Source: Bremerella sp. P1 (GTDB lineage: Bacteria; Planctomycetota; Planctomycetia; Pirellulales; Pirellulaceae). Taken from it: 64,000 nt of DNA. The stretch is taken from contig NZ_CP118164.1 in assembly GCF_028748185.1 (NCBI RefSeq), positions 6,225,814 to 6,289,813 of the forward strand, in the 5' to 3' direction. Shown here in pieces: positions 43,698 through 53,829 of the stretch (position 1 is the stretch's first letter; each line of letters starts with the position of its first letter). The notes beneath the pieces were generated by a model. That model was given only the letters and a program-made list of their open reading frames with translations, was not told the DNA's origin and searched no databases. Made by a program: the position numbers and the translations under genes.

Positions 43698-45233
43698 TTA
43701 TTCATTCTGATTCGTGAATTTGTGGATGGGATCAGAATAATTCTGAGAGCCTTGTTTCCCCAAAATCGAAGTTGCTTTCGGCCCGAAAATGGTCGCGGTT
43801 GCACTGGCGATAGCGAACATAAGCCAGAAGTAACGAATGTAGGAAAAATGCAGGAACATGCCTGACATCAGGTAGATCAAGAGCGTGAAGACCAGGGCAG
43901 TCGCCGTCAGCGCGATGGCTGGATTGCTATCCAAGTACTGTCGGCGAATGCGATGGAGTCGCACAATGACGACGCCAAGGGCTGCGAGAAAGCAGCTGAG
44001 CCCTAAGAGGCCGCTGTCGGCCCCGATTCCAAGGTAGAGATTGTGCGCTTCCCAATTGCCTTGCAGCACGCTGTATCCGCTCTTCTTGCCGTATTCGCGG
44101 GCGTACGAGGGGAACATGCCCTGACCGACACCAAGGATTGGATTTTCGGCAATCACGTTCGCAGCCGCCATCATGATGGTTGCTCGGCTTCGCAACGAAC
44201 CATCCACTTCCTCGCTGCCCTGGGTCGATGAAATCAACTGAGTCGCAGCCATGAGTGAGGTGATACGTTCTCGATAGGCAGGCATAATCGCTACAAACAG
44301 CACCGCCGTGATTCCCATCACCCCGAGCACTCTCGGCTTCAGATAACCGAGAAACACAGCGATCACAATTGCGCCTGCCAGGCCGATCACGGAGCCTCGC
44401 GAGAAGGTCACGGCCCACCCAACGACGGTCAGACCTGTTGCAATCCAGGCCAGGTACTTGAGCCAATGCTTCCGCTCCGACAGGGCCAAGCAAATACCAA
44501 TCGGCAAAAGCATCAACATGTTCTGGGCATACCGATTCTTTTCGCCAATGGGCCCTGCGGATCGAGCGCGTGTGATTGTGACACCACGTTCGTTAACCTC
44601 GCCAAACCCAAGTTGGTCTGCCTGAGCTAATCCACCGTAATCGCTTTGATAATTGTTGGTGAGGTATTGATGGCCTGTCACCGCCCCCATGAATGCCCCA
44701 GTTGCCAATATGGCCCAGAGCGAACCACGAAGAATCTCTGGCGTCCGAACCGCATTGATCACGAGAAAGAACAAGCCGAGTCCCTCGAAGATTGCGCGAA
44801 CAAGTTCCGAGAACGACTCATCCGGATCGCGTGAGAACATCACGCCGAATGCTTGAACGGCCACCATGCCCACCACGAGCATCCCTTCCCAGGGAAAAAT
44901 GATGCCTTCTTCCCGAACCCATAAAAAGTAGCCCAAAGGAAGCAGCAACATCGCGGGTGTCAAAGCCACCACAGCGTACGGCAAGCCGTGGAACTGTGCC
45001 GCGACGACTGGCAGATTTGAGTAGATCAGAAAGACACAAGCGAAAGTCGCCAGGTGGGGCTTCAGGTAGCCAGCAACCAGCACAACGGGAAGAACAACAA
45101 TTCCAAGCCAAATAGGACTTGCCCCAGAAAGGACGTAGAACGCAGCAAGTATCCAGAGGCAAGTAATGGCGAACCAACTGCCCCAGAGAAAGGCAATTTG
45201 CTGGATATCGGGCTTGTTTGAGCTTGCTTCCAT
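43698..45233 (-). CDS. O-antigen ligase / polymerase family membrane protein
   Basis: 511 residues, start ATG 45233, ten bases after the Wzz-like stop. About 12 membrane helices in the Wzy/WaaL pattern. A large periplasmic loop sits at about 330-390 with ENPILGVGQGMFPSYAREYG and EAHNLYLGIGADSGLLGLSC, the O-antigen ligase signature with its conserved His. In a locus with a Wzx flippase and Wzz it is most likely the polymerase that joins flipped repeat units. Confidence 0.9.
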   Translation of the reverse strand: MEASSNKPDIQQIAFLWGSWFAITCLWILAAFYVLSGASPIWLGIVVLPVVLVAGYLKPHLATFACVFLIYSNLPVVAAQFHGLPYAVVALTPAMLLLPLGYFLWVREEGIIFPWEGMLVVGMVAVQAFGVMFSRDPDESFSELVRAIFEGLGLFFLVINAVRTPEILRGSLWAILATGAFMGAVTGHQYLTNNYQSDYGGLAQADQLGFGEVNERGVTITRARSAGPIGEKNRYAQNMLMLLPIGICLALSERKHWLKYLAWIATGLTVVGWAVTFSRGSVIGLAGAIVIAVFLGYLKPRVLGVMGITAVLFVAIMPAYRERITSLMAATQLISSTQGSEEVDGSLRSRATIMMAAANVIAENPILGVGQGMFPSYAREYGKKSGYSVLQGNWEAHNLYLGIGADSGLLGLSCFLAALGVVIVRLHRIRRQYLDSNPAIALTATALVFTLLIYLMSGMFLHFSYIRYFWLMFAIASATATIFGPKATSILGKQGSQNYSDPIHKFTNQNE

Positions 45234-45243
45234 GGATTAGAGA

Positions 45244-46686
45244 CTAGGCAGTGCGACCGAATTCAAGCGGCAACTGTCGTGAAGCACGGGAGGGGTCGAC
45301 CGGTTGTTGTTTGTATTGCTTGAACTTTTCCGAGGCGAACACCAGGCAAAACCCGCTTGCCAATCCAGCAAGTACGCAAATACCGAACAATGGTTTGGGC
45401 TGAGGCCAGAGCAATTCATCCGTAAGAATAGGGCCATCCAAGACACTTACCACCACACTTGACCTGCCTTCGGTCACTGCCTGATCGGCAACGCGAAGTT
45501 CATTGAGCTGCACGACGATCGTATCGTGTGCCGACTTGACCAGGTCGATCTCATCCAGCTTTTGCTGCTGTTTTACCAGGTATTCGTCGATCTTCTTGGC
45601 TTCGGTGAACTCGTCCTGATAAAGAGACGCCAATCGCGTCTCACGTCGCCGTAGTGCTTCGGTCTCCTGCCGAACTATTGTCTGAGCCGAGGCCGCGACT
45701 TCGTTCAGTCGCTTTTCCAGCGTTTCGATACGCTCTGCGACAGCGAGCACACTTGGATGCTTTTCCCCGTAGCTCTTGCGTAGTTCCGAATATTCCACTT
45801 CCGATGAGAGAAGCGTGTCCAGGTCCGTTTGAAGATGAGAACCCGCCAATAGGCCTTCGGAGTTCAAACGCGAAAGAAGTTCAACCACTTTTCTTTGTTG
45901 ATCGAATTCGTTAGGAATCGCCGGCTTGGCAACCAAGTGCATGTTCTTCTGTGCTGGATCAGCCTGCATGGCCAATAAAGTTTCCAGCTTATTCTCTAAC
46001 GCAATACGCTGGGATTGCGTGCGAACCAGTTCTTCTCCCACACGCATTAGCTTGTTTCTTTGCACCGAAGCCGCATCAACGTCAGTCCCCAGCAGAGGGC
46101 TTTGGCTACGTACCTCTTGATACTCCACTTGGAGATCTGCGATCTCGTGCCGCAGTTTCTCGGCTCGCTTATCGAGCAGCACGATCGTCTGTTGATGGCC
46201 TGACTGCTCTCGCTCGGAAAGATAGTCGCGATACGATTCGATAACCTCGGAGAGACCGTCGATTGCCCACTGCGGATCCTCGTCGGTGTACGTGACGCTG
46301 AGCACGTTTGTTCCGGCGAGAGGTCGAACTTCAAGTCGTTTCAAGACTTTATCAATCGGAGACTTGTCTGGTGAATCAACCTTCGCACTTGGAATCTTCG
46401 GAACAGCACGGCTAATCACTGAAGGGCTGCTGAGAATCTCAGCGTGGGTAGGCAGAAAGCTCTGAACTAGCGCATTTTCATCATGAGGTGTAAGTGGTTT
46501 ACCACGCTCTTGGATGAGGATGCGTGCCGTAACAACGTAGGTGGGTGTCACCAGGAAGTAGTGAGCGGCGCCGAGACCGAGACACACTGGAATCGTGATC
46601 GCGAAGTAGTACCACTTCCGCAAGAACGTGGATACGCGAATCTGATCTGGGGCGGCCGTGTTGTCTTCCGAGTGAGCTTGGAACAT
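45244..46686 (-). CDS. Wzz/GumC-like chain-length determinant, no kinase domain
   Basis: 480 residues. First membrane helix about 30-50 (WYYFAITIPVCLGLGAAHYF), then a Wzz domain with TARILIQERG, and a long periplasmic coiled coil to ~400. A second helix follows (LFGICVLAGLASGFCLVF) with a basic, proline-containing cytoplasmic tail. The tail lacks the Walker motifs of a BY-kinase (Wzc/CapB). It controls polymer length and couples to the Wza-like exporter. First gene of the leftward EPS operon, divergent from the GT2 gene. Confidence 0.9.
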   Translation of the reverse strand: MFQAHSEDNTAAPDQIRVSTFLRKWYYFAITIPVCLGLGAAHYFLVTPTYVVTARILIQERGKPLTPHDENALVQSFLPTHAEILSSPSVISRAVPKIPSAKVDSPDKSPIDKVLKRLEVRPLAGTNVLSVTYTDEDPQWAIDGLSEVIESYRDYLSEREQSGHQQTIVLLDKRAEKLRHEIADLQVEYQEVRSQSPLLGTDVDAASVQRNKLMRVGEELVRTQSQRIALENKLETLLAMQADPAQKNMHLVAKPAIPNEFDQQRKVVELLSRLNSEGLLAGSHLQTDLDTLLSSEVEYSELRKSYGEKHPSVLAVAERIETLEKRLNEVAASAQTIVRQETEALRRRETRLASLYQDEFTEAKKIDEYLVKQQQKLDEIDLVKSAHDTIVVQLNELRVADQAVTEGRSSVVVSVLDGPILTDELLWPQPKPLFGICVLAGLASGFCLVFASEKFKQYKQQPVDPSRASRQLPLEFGRTA

Positions 46687-46869
46687 CAGAGCTTAATTCA
46701 AGGGTTTCGGCTACAAAGCAATTGCGCGAATTACGAACCCGTAATGCGCACATGAAATAGACACATAAATATGCGTCCTTCTACTTCTAGAATGCTTGCC
46801 ATCCCATGGTTTGTGAATAGTCTAGACAGGATATTTCTTACATTTGTACACCCACCATGTGACATACTC

Positions 46870-48027
46870 ATGACACTTCTGTGCGTAACTTTCTGGCTGA
46901 CCCTGCTACTGGTTGTCTACGCATATGTGGGGTTTCCGGTCCTGCTCATGGTGCGGGGATTGTTGGCCCGACCAATTCGGAAATCACCGGCAACTCCGAA
47001 CGTGACGCTGGTGATCATTGCGCACAATGAAGAGGACGTAATTGCGGACAAACTGCAAAACGCCATCACGCAGGACTACCCTGGCGAGAAGTTGGAAATC
47101 CTTGTCGGGTCAGATGGTTCGGACGATCGAACCAATGAAATTGTCCAAGGTTTCAAACACGCTGGAGTGCGCCTTATCGCATGCGAGCGGCAAGGCAAGA
47201 TTGGCACATTAAACGAAACCGTCGCGCATGCCCAAGGAGAGATCTTAGTTTTCTCCGACGCGAACAGTATGTATGACTCGAAGTCACTACAGGCCATCGC
47301 TTCGTGTTTTTCCGATCCAAAAGTAGGCGGCGTCGCTGGCGATCAGGTATACACGACCGATAAAGGAAACGCAGGAAGTCTCGGAGAACGACTCTTTTGG
47401 AACTTTGACCGTTTCCTGAAACAAATGCAATCACGGTCCGGCAGCGTCACTTCTTCAACTGGCGCCATTCATGCTGTGCGGCGTGATCTGTTCGAGCCGG
47501 TACCCTCAGGTGTTTGCGACGACTTCCTGATTTCAACCAGGGTGATCGCTAAGGGATATCGCTTGGTATTTGAGCCAAATGCAATTGCCTACGAAGAGGT
47601 CGCCGCATCAGACAAGGCAGAGTTTCGCCGTAAATCTCGCATCATTGCACGCGGTATTCGCGGGCTTTGGGTGATGAAGACCCTTCTAAATCCCTTGGCC
47701 TACGGGTTCTATTCCTTCCAATTGGCGTCGCACAAATTGCTTCGCTGGAGCGTGATCTTCCTGCTCCCGGTAATCCTTCTCTTAAACGTTGCCTGCGTCG
47801 GCGAAGGCTTAGTTTACCAAGTGCTACTTGGTCTACAGTTGGCCTTTTACGCACTAGCGTTTGTCGGCATTTTACTGAGAAACACCCCGATCTTCCGCAA
47901 CAAACTTGCGAAGATCATGGCCGTGCCATACTTCTTCTGTATGGCCAACTTCTCTGCCCTCAGCGGTTGGTATCAATTCTTCGTCGGCCGCCGGGTCGAT
48001 ATCTGGAATTCCCACCGAGCCGTGTAA
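46870..48027 (+). CDS. Membrane glycosyltransferase family 2
   Basis: ATG 46870 is chosen so the protein opens with a membrane helix (TLLCVTFWLTLLLVVYAYVG); the frame extends upstream to 46771. 385 residues. GT-A fold motifs: VTLVIIAHNEEDVIADKL, GSDGSDDRTNEIV, LVFSDANSMYD (DxD-like metal site) and SSTGAIHAVRRDLFE. A C-terminal membrane section of three to four helices follows, as in processive synthases or EpsO-type GT2 enzymes. It adds a sugar in the EPS repeat unit, or may be processive itself. It ends close to the convergent FemAB-like gene. Confidence 0.88.
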   Translation: MTLLCVTFWLTLLLVVYAYVGFPVLLMVRGLLARPIRKSPATPNVTLVIIAHNEEDVIADKLQNAITQDYPGEKLEILVGSDGSDDRTNEIVQGFKHAGVRLIACERQGKIGTLNETVAHAQGEILVFSDANSMYDSKSLQAIASCFSDPKVGGVAGDQVYTTDKGNAGSLGERLFWNFDRFLKQMQSRSGSVTSSTGAIHAVRRDLFEPVPSGVCDDFLISTRVIAKGYRLVFEPNAIAYEEVAASDKAEFRRKSRIIARGIRGLWVMKTLLNPLAYGFYSFQLASHKLLRWSVIFLLPVILLLNVACVGEGLVYQVLLGLQLAFYALAFVGILLRNTPIFRNKLAKIMAVPYFFCMANFSALSGWYQFFVGRRVDIWNSHRAV

Positions 48028-48030
48028 AGC

Positions 48031-49137
48031 TTATCGATAGAGCCAAGTGTCGAGCCAACGTTTGGACTTCCTCAGCAGCCCGCGAAATGGCAACTGCCTG
48101 GCTTGAGTCCGGGCCATACCGCATACGCGATTGCAGTATTTCGCCCACGCATTCGAGGCAATAGCGCCATGACAAACGTTCGTTGTGCCATTGGATAGGC
48201 GCTGTTTAAAGCGTTCGTCACCTTTTCCTAAATCAAACCGGCTGATACCACGCGTATCGGCCTGTTCCAACATGTTCAACATTAGGCATACGCCTGGAGA
48301 ATAGGCGGAAAAGTCGACGTTGTAGGCAGGGAACCAGAGGTGCATTACCTGGTTAGAGATAAGCCCAAAATGTGCTGCAACCAAGTGGTCGCCAGCGTAA
48401 AGTGCTGACAGACAACCCCGAAAATGCTCGGTCTGCATAGGCCGCAGAATCTCGAGGACACGTCGTGCCCAGTCCATCTGTAAAACGTCGAACGTCTTTG
48501 TGCTTTTGCGTTGGGCCGACTTCCAGTCAAGTAGCGTATTGAATACGTAGTCATCTTCCGAGTGGAACACAAACCGGATATCACCCACATCGCGAGCCAA
48601 CTTGCGTTCTTTTCGCCTGGTTTCTCGGATGATAGAGGAGTGAGCCTGGGCACGATCGTCTTGATACGCCTTCCAGCCGTTCGAGAAGTCGATATACGGC
48701 GAGGCAGAACTCCCGGCACCTGAGGGCACAAGATCTAACTGTGTCTCCGGTAAGTGATCGAAAGCCCAGCTGAATAGACCACACTCCTTCAAGAGTGCTT
48801 GAGTGGTGAGGGACCCAGGGAGTGTCCCGATGAGACCTTGAAAGTCATTGAGTTTGCCACCGACCGGCAATCCGAGTCCCGTGCTACCACGCTGAAAGGG
48901 AAAGAAGGCAACCGGCTGGTTGTCTTCTTCAACGACGGCGACGCGAACATCATCGCGTACCTGTCCGACAGCCTGGGTGTACTCGGGCTGATAAAACGGA
49001 GATTGAAGCGAACTGTTCTCAGCGACGACCGTCTTCCATGCCAAAAGCTGATCGGTTGTCAGTTGATTTGGTCTCAGGACGATGGGGCGCACTTGAGAGG
49101 CCGTTCTTTGCTGGACAAGTAGCGAGGCAGCACCCAT
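48031..49137 (-). CDS. FemAB/CelD-like GNAT acyltransferase
   Basis: 368 residues from ATG 49137. The pattern of two GNAT-like domains includes FYQPEYTQAVGQVRDD, AFFPFQRGSTGLGLPVGGKL and LVAAHFGLISNQVMHLWFPA, followed by FSAYSPGVCLMLNMLEQADT and DLGKGDERFKQRLSNGTT. This is the BcsL/CelD and FemAB-type fold (PF13480) common in EPS loci, and it transfers an acyl or aminoacyl group. It is separated by 53 bases from the upstream sugar transferase and is probably co-transcribed with it. If aminoacyl-tRNA or an acyl-CoA is the donor, it could decorate the polymer or its lipid-linked precursor. Confidence 0.82.
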   Translation of the reverse strand: MGAASLLVQQRTASQVRPIVLRPNQLTTDQLLAWKTVVAENSSLQSPFYQPEYTQAVGQVRDDVRVAVVEEDNQPVAFFPFQRGSTGLGLPVGGKLNDFQGLIGTLPGSLTTQALLKECGLFSWAFDHLPETQLDLVPSGAGSSASPYIDFSNGWKAYQDDRAQAHSSIIRETRRKERKLARDVGDIRFVFHSEDDYVFNTLLDWKSAQRKSTKTFDVLQMDWARRVLEILRPMQTEHFRGCLSALYAGDHLVAAHFGLISNQVMHLWFPAYNVDFSAYSPGVCLMLNMLEQADTRGISRFDLGKGDERFKQRLSNGTTNVCHGAIASNAWAKYCNRVCGMARTQARQLPFRGLLRKSKRWLDTWLYR

Positions 49138-49190
49138 CTAGTCTGAGTCCTGTAAATGTGTGCATGCATGTAATGACATTGCAACGTCTT

Positions 49191-50648
49191 CTAATACGCA
49201 CCTTCACGTAGTAATACCGTCTTTATTGTCCTTGCAAGAATATACAAGTCCAGCCATGGTGACCAGTTTCGCACATAGAACGCATCAAGGGTTATACGCT
49301 CTTGGTAGGTTGTATTGTTTCTGCCGGATACCTGCCACAGGCCTGTGATTCCAGGTGTCACCTTGAGGTAAAGCGGGAATACATCGCAATATTTTTCGAT
49401 CTCGGAATCAACGATGGGCCTTGGGCCGACGAGGCTCATATCGCCACGAAGCACGTTCCAAATCTGAGGTAATTCGTCGAGGCTGAATTTTCGGATTAGG
49501 TGGCCGACGCCTGGAATGATGCGTGGATCGTCTTTCAACTTATGATCGCGTTCCCATTCTTCCCGCAATTCGGGATGTTCGTTTAGGTACTGTTCCAGAA
49601 CTTCATTCGCATTTGGAATCATGCTGCGAAACTTCCAGGCAGTAAACGTTCGGCCCGATCGGCCAATCCGTTTGTGTCCGAAGAAGATCGGTCCGTGCGA
49701 GTTTAGGCGAACCAAAATGGCGATCACTAAGCACATCGGCACAAGCAGTGGTGCAAACAAAAGGACGAGGCCGACATCCAGAAGACGCTTGGCGAAAAGT
49801 CGCCAGTGGGAAAGTAACTTGGCCCTCGCGTGAAGCCCCATAATGCCACCGATGTCCCGAGTTTCCGTCCATAGCGTTGGCCATTGGAAATCGGCGGGAA
49901 CAATGATGACGTCGTGGGCCTGGGTCGACCAGAAATCAATATCGCTGCAGTAGGAAGATGGATCGGGATCTTCAACCGCCATGACAATGATACTGGCATG
50001 GCTTTGGGTGACCGTATCGCGGGCCAGCTGTTCTTTTTCGGCGGGTGTCATGGCGACTCGAAACTCATCCGACGTCAGGAGACTAACCGGACGCATTGCC
50101 AATTCAGCATTTTTCTGAATATGTCGCAGGACACGTCGTGCATGTTCGCGAGGTCCGACCACGACCACGGACCAGCCCCACCAACGCTGCGTACTCAACA
50201 AAGTTCGGCTCACGAGGCGAACCCCGGGGTGAATCAAATTCAGTGCGATAAGCGTCACGAAGAGCAGAGAGAGTTCGTAGGGAGTGCTTGTTTCGCTAAA
50301 GAGAAGGTTCGCCAGCAGCAAGAGCAACATGGACGTGTTGTCGAGCAGTGCGATACGTCGCAACTCTTGACTTGGGTGCAATCCACAGATGCGATAGGCG
50401 CCTCCGATGGAGTACGTGATAACTGCAATTGCCAGCAGGGGGAGCAGCTGCCGTGTGATGGCGTAATGCACATCCGGAAAAACCGTCCCAATCAGAACTT
50501 GCGAAAACGCCATGGCAACAACGATGCTCAACCCATCGGCAACCATCATGGGCACAACGGTGAGCAACGTCTGCAGAGTCTCCGACTTACTTCGGCGCGG
50601 GACGCGAAGCTCGAAGTCCTGATCTTTGGGAGAGGCAACGATCGACAC
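49191..50648 (-). CDS. Undecaprenyl-phosphate sugar-phosphate transferase (WbaP/WcaJ type)
   Basis: 485 residues from GTG 50648. Four N-terminal membrane helices lead to a cytoplasmic CoA-binding-like domain (WSVVVVGPREHARRVLRHIQ), then the catalytic bacterial sugar transferase domain. That domain shows KRLLDVGLVLLFAPLLVP (membrane helix), WKFRSMIPNAN, KFSLDELPQIWNVLRGDMSL and VGPRP, then VTPGITGLWQVSGRN. It starts polymer synthesis by moving a hexose-1-phosphate onto undecaprenyl phosphate. Confidence 0.95.
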   Translation of the reverse strand: MSIVASPKDQDFELRVPRRSKSETLQTLLTVVPMMVADGLSIVVAMAFSQVLIGTVFPDVHYAITRQLLPLLAIAVITYSIGGAYRICGLHPSQELRRIALLDNTSMLLLLLANLLFSETSTPYELSLLFVTLIALNLIHPGVRLVSRTLLSTQRWWGWSVVVVGPREHARRVLRHIQKNAELAMRPVSLLTSDEFRVAMTPAEKEQLARDTVTQSHASIIVMAVEDPDPSSYCSDIDFWSTQAHDVIIVPADFQWPTLWTETRDIGGIMGLHARAKLLSHWRLFAKRLLDVGLVLLFAPLLVPMCLVIAILVRLNSHGPIFFGHKRIGRSGRTFTAWKFRSMIPNANEVLEQYLNEHPELREEWERDHKLKDDPRIIPGVGHLIRKFSLDELPQIWNVLRGDMSLVGPRPIVDSEIEKYCDVFPLYLKVTPGITGLWQVSGRNNTTYQERITLDAFYVRNWSPWLDLYILARTIKTVLLREGAY

Positions 50649-50826
50649 GATCTATCAGCAATGCTTCAAATGATGTGGGTGGTGAAAAGACACTCATAAA
50701 TCATGGTTTTTCAGCTATCGACCCATGTAAATCAGAATTTTTCCGACCTTGAGAGCGGAACGCGGGAAGCATAATGGATCTCGGTCGTCCACTTTTCAAA
50801 GCACGGATATCTCACTGCCCACCTAA

Positions 50827-52380
50827 ATGAGTAATAGAACGGCATCTTCCACCACCCCGAATGGCGGGGAAATCTCCCGGGGCATTCGCGGGTCCTCGCT
50901 ATTGTTTGCTGGGCGGTGCCTTTCGTTGGGCATGAACTTCGCGATACAGCTGGCCGCGGTCCGATACTTTTCGAAGGACGAATTTGGTGTCTATTCCGTC
51001 GCGTTGTCCGCCGTAGCTGTGGCCGCGGTCTTCGCCGCTTTCGGCATGGATAAGACGGCCCTGCGAGTCTTGCCTCGTTATCAGAGCAGTGGCGATCTCA
51101 AGAAGTTCTCGGCGGCGACTCTCATGATGGCGCTGGCGACCTTCCTGTGTTCTTTGTTAGCGATCGCAGTGATTTACGTCACCTGGGGAGTCGAAAGCGC
51201 CTATTCGAGCCAGTCACGGTCGATGGACTTGATGCTGGTCATGATCTGGATGACACCCTGCATGGTGCTCGATTGTTTTGTCACCTCCCTGTTCTCAGTG
51301 TTTGGCAAGCCGCGGGCAATTTTCGTGCGGCAGCATGTCCTGGGCCCCTTGTTACGGTTGGCGGCCGTCATTGCAGTCGTGTTGGCCGGCGGAGGAATTT
51401 TCGCCTTCGCTGCGGGCCAGCTCGTTGCGTCGCTGATTGGTGTGCTCATTTACGCAACATTGGTCCGTGGGCTGATTCTCGAACGAAATGACTTCGTCCG
51501 CGTCACCTGGAACGACATGAAGTCAACAGCCAAAGAAGTCTTCAGTTATAGCCTCACGCTCATCTTCGGCGATGTTGGATTCCTGATGCGTGGAGCGATG
51601 GTCGTTCTGATCATCGGAATGTTCCATACCCCGTCCGAGGTCGCCGGATTTCAGGCTGTCTTTCCTGCAGCTCGGCTGAACGATATCGTCATCGCGACAT
51701 TTTCGATGCTCTTCATGCCTGGAGCAGGCCGCTTGTTTTCCGAGGGCGCGATCGATTCGCTGAATCACCTCTTTCGTAAAACGATAATTTGGACCACGGT
51801 TCTCTCCTTTCCGCTCTTCCTGGCATGCTTTCTTCTACCGGAGCAGCTTTGCGTGCTGCTGTTTGGGGCCCAATACGCTGACTCGGCGTCCACCCTGGCG
51901 ATTCTTTCGTTGGGATTCTTCATCAATACCATGGTGGGGATGAACCTAAGACTTATCCGCGTGGTAAGTGGGTTGCGGACACTGATCCTCGTCGACGTCA
52001 TTAGCCTGGCCGGGGCGATCGTAACGAACCTGTTACTGGTTCCATCGCTTGGAGCCGTTGGCGGTGCCTGGGCAATTTTGATCGGATTTGGTATTCAAGG
52101 CGTCGCCTGCATGGTGGCGGTCGCCATGACCGTTGATGTGAATCCCGTGTCGGGGCGATTGATCCGGGCCTATTCACTAGCCGCAGTCCTGACCTGGTGT
52201 CTGTGGGCAGCCGCGAACAGCGCTGTAGTGCCCGTTTTTTGGATGCCGGTACTGCTGGTGGCTGCGTCGATTCTGTTCGCCTGGCTGTGTCGACATGACT
52301 TGGAAGTCGCGAACGTGTTTCCTGAGGTTGCTCGGGTTCCCTACTTAGGACGTCTGCTTAGCACAGAACAAACTGGTTGA
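50827..52380 (+). CDS. Wzx-type polysaccharide flippase
   Basis: 517 residues, about 12-14 membrane helices, with the MATE/MOP-superfamily pattern: LLFAGRCLSLGMNFAIQLAA, FSKDEFGVYSVALS, GVESAYSSQSRS and a C-terminal half beginning near SYSLTLIFGDVGFLM. A flippase moves the lipid-linked repeat unit across the inner membrane. Followed 12 bases later by the GT4 gene, so co-transcribed. Its promoter lies in the 178-base divergent spacer shared with the sugar transferase. Confidence 0.9.
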   Translation: MSNRTASSTTPNGGEISRGIRGSSLLFAGRCLSLGMNFAIQLAAVRYFSKDEFGVYSVALSAVAVAAVFAAFGMDKTALRVLPRYQSSGDLKKFSAATLMMALATFLCSLLAIAVIYVTWGVESAYSSQSRSMDLMLVMIWMTPCMVLDCFVTSLFSVFGKPRAIFVRQHVLGPLLRLAAVIAVVLAGGGIFAFAAGQLVASLIGVLIYATLVRGLILERNDFVRVTWNDMKSTAKEVFSYSLTLIFGDVGFLMRGAMVVLIIGMFHTPSEVAGFQAVFPAARLNDIVIATFSMLFMPGAGRLFSEGAIDSLNHLFRKTIIWTTVLSFPLFLACFLLPEQLCVLLFGAQYADSASTLAILSLGFFINTMVGMNLRLIRVVSGLRTLILVDVISLAGAIVTNLLLVPSLGAVGGAWAILIGFGIQGVACMVAVAMTVDVNPVSGRLIRAYSLAAVLTWCLWAAANSAVVPVFWMPVLLVAASILFAWLCRHDLEVANVFPEVARVPYLGRLLSTEQTG

Positions 52381-52392
52381 AAGAGTATTCCC

Positions 52393-53688
52393 ATGGCGAT
52401 TGCTGCCGAAGCTGAACAGATCGAAACCCAGCGCGAAGATTCCGTAGTCACCCACGCACCGGTGGCCTACATCATGTCGCGTTTTCCCAAGCTGACAGAG
52501 ACATTCGTCCTCTACGAAATACTCGCTGCCCAACGAGCTGGAGTTCCGGTCGAGGTCTATCCGCTTCGCCGCGAAAAGTGCAAGACGATGCACAAAGAAG
52601 CCGAGCCGATTGTCGCCAAAGCACACTTCACCGGATGGTTGTCGGTCGCGATCGTTCTCGCTAATTTGCAATATCTGCTGACTATGCCCGGCACCTACCT
52701 GGCGACGTGGTTTACGCTGGTGCGAGCCAACATGGGAAGTCTTCGTTATCTTGCCGGAGCGATTCTGTACTTTCCGAAATCGGTGTGGATGGCCAAGGAC
52801 ATGAAAGAGCGGGGTGTCACACACATCCATGCGCACTTCTGCAGTCACCCGGCTGCCACGGCCTATATCATTCACCGACTGACCGGGATTCCCTATAGCT
52901 TCACGGCGCATGGGACCGATCTTCATTGCGATCGTCACATGCTATTGGAGAAAGTCGCAGACGCTTCCTCGGTGATTGGCATCTCCGACTACAACCGCAA
53001 TCTGATCTTGGAGGAATGTGGTCAGCAGTTTTCGTCCAAAGTGAAGGTGATCCACTGCGGGGTAGATACGGCCAAGTTTGCAGCACGAACTTCGTCTACG
53101 CCTTTTGATGAGGGAAGTGGGCCGATGGTCCTGCTTTGCATCGGCACCTTGCACGAAGTGAAGGGGCAAACCTACCTCATCCAGGCATGTGCCAAACTCC
53201 GAGAGCAATCTTTCGACGTGCACTGTCACTTCATCGGAGGTGGCCCCGACATGGAAATGCTGCAGTCGCAATGCGAGCAGTTGGGAATCCAAGAGCAAGT
53301 CGTCTTCTGGGGACCGCGAACACGCGACCAGATCGTTGATCACCTGGCAACCGCTGATGCACTCGTCACGCCCAGCGTTCTCACGCAAAGCGGACAGCGT
53401 GAAGGAATCCCTGTTGTGCTCATGGAAGGGATGGCCAGCGGCGTCCCGTGCATTGGCAGCAATCTTTCGGGAATCCCCGAACTGCTCGGAGGTCAATGCG
53501 GCCTCTTACCCAATCCGAGGGACGTGGACTCGATCGTCGACAGTATCAAGACCCTCTATCAAGATGCCGACTTACGTCGCCAACTTGCTGCCAATGGCCG
53601 AGCACGCGTCGAGCACGAGTTCAACCTCGTCAAGAATGCCGAGAAGTTGATCTCGGAGTTTCAATTGAGCGCGATCGCCACTTCTTAG
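52393..53688 (+). CDS. Glycosyltransferase family 4 (WcaL-like)
   Basis: 431 residues. A GT-B fold: N-terminal YIMSRFPKLTETFVLYEILA, middle IHAHFCSHPAATAYIIHRLT and SFTAHGTDLH, linker VIHCGVDTAKF, and C-terminal domain with LLCIGTLHEVKGQTYLIQAC, then EGIPVVLMEGMASGVPCIGS with NLSGIPELL (the E-x7-E sugar-nucleotide site). Matches colanic-acid WcaL-like transferases. It adds one sugar to the lipid-linked repeat unit on the cytoplasmic side. Confidence 0.93.
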   Translation: MAIAAEAEQIETQREDSVVTHAPVAYIMSRFPKLTETFVLYEILAAQRAGVPVEVYPLRREKCKTMHKEAEPIVAKAHFTGWLSVAIVLANLQYLLTMPGTYLATWFTLVRANMGSLRYLAGAILYFPKSVWMAKDMKERGVTHIHAHFCSHPAATAYIIHRLTGIPYSFTAHGTDLHCDRHMLLEKVADASSVIGISDYNRNLILEECGQQFSSKVKVIHCGVDTAKFAARTSSTPFDEGSGPMVLLCIGTLHEVKGQTYLIQACAKLREQSFDVHCHFIGGGPDMEMLQSQCEQLGIQEQVVFWGPRTRDQIVDHLATADALVTPSVLTQSGQREGIPVVLMEGMASGVPCIGSNLSGIPELLGGQCGLLPNPRDVDSIVDSIKTLYQDADLRRQLAANGRARVEHEFNLVKNAEKLISEFQLSAIATS

Positions 53689-53829
53689 GCGTCGATTCGG
53701 TAACTTCGAAAAAAGCGCGTACGGTCCTGCATCGCCGGCGGCAATTGCCATGTTTTGCCCTCGCGACATGCTGCCATATCGCGTAAGCTGCGAAAGCGGT
53801 TGGCATTTTGAATTTCGCGGCCAGCCTTG

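Noticed and set aside
49884-50699. 271-codon open frame on the + strand
   Set aside because: Antisense shadow of the sugar-phosphate transferase gene, with no protein-like composition or ribosome binding site.
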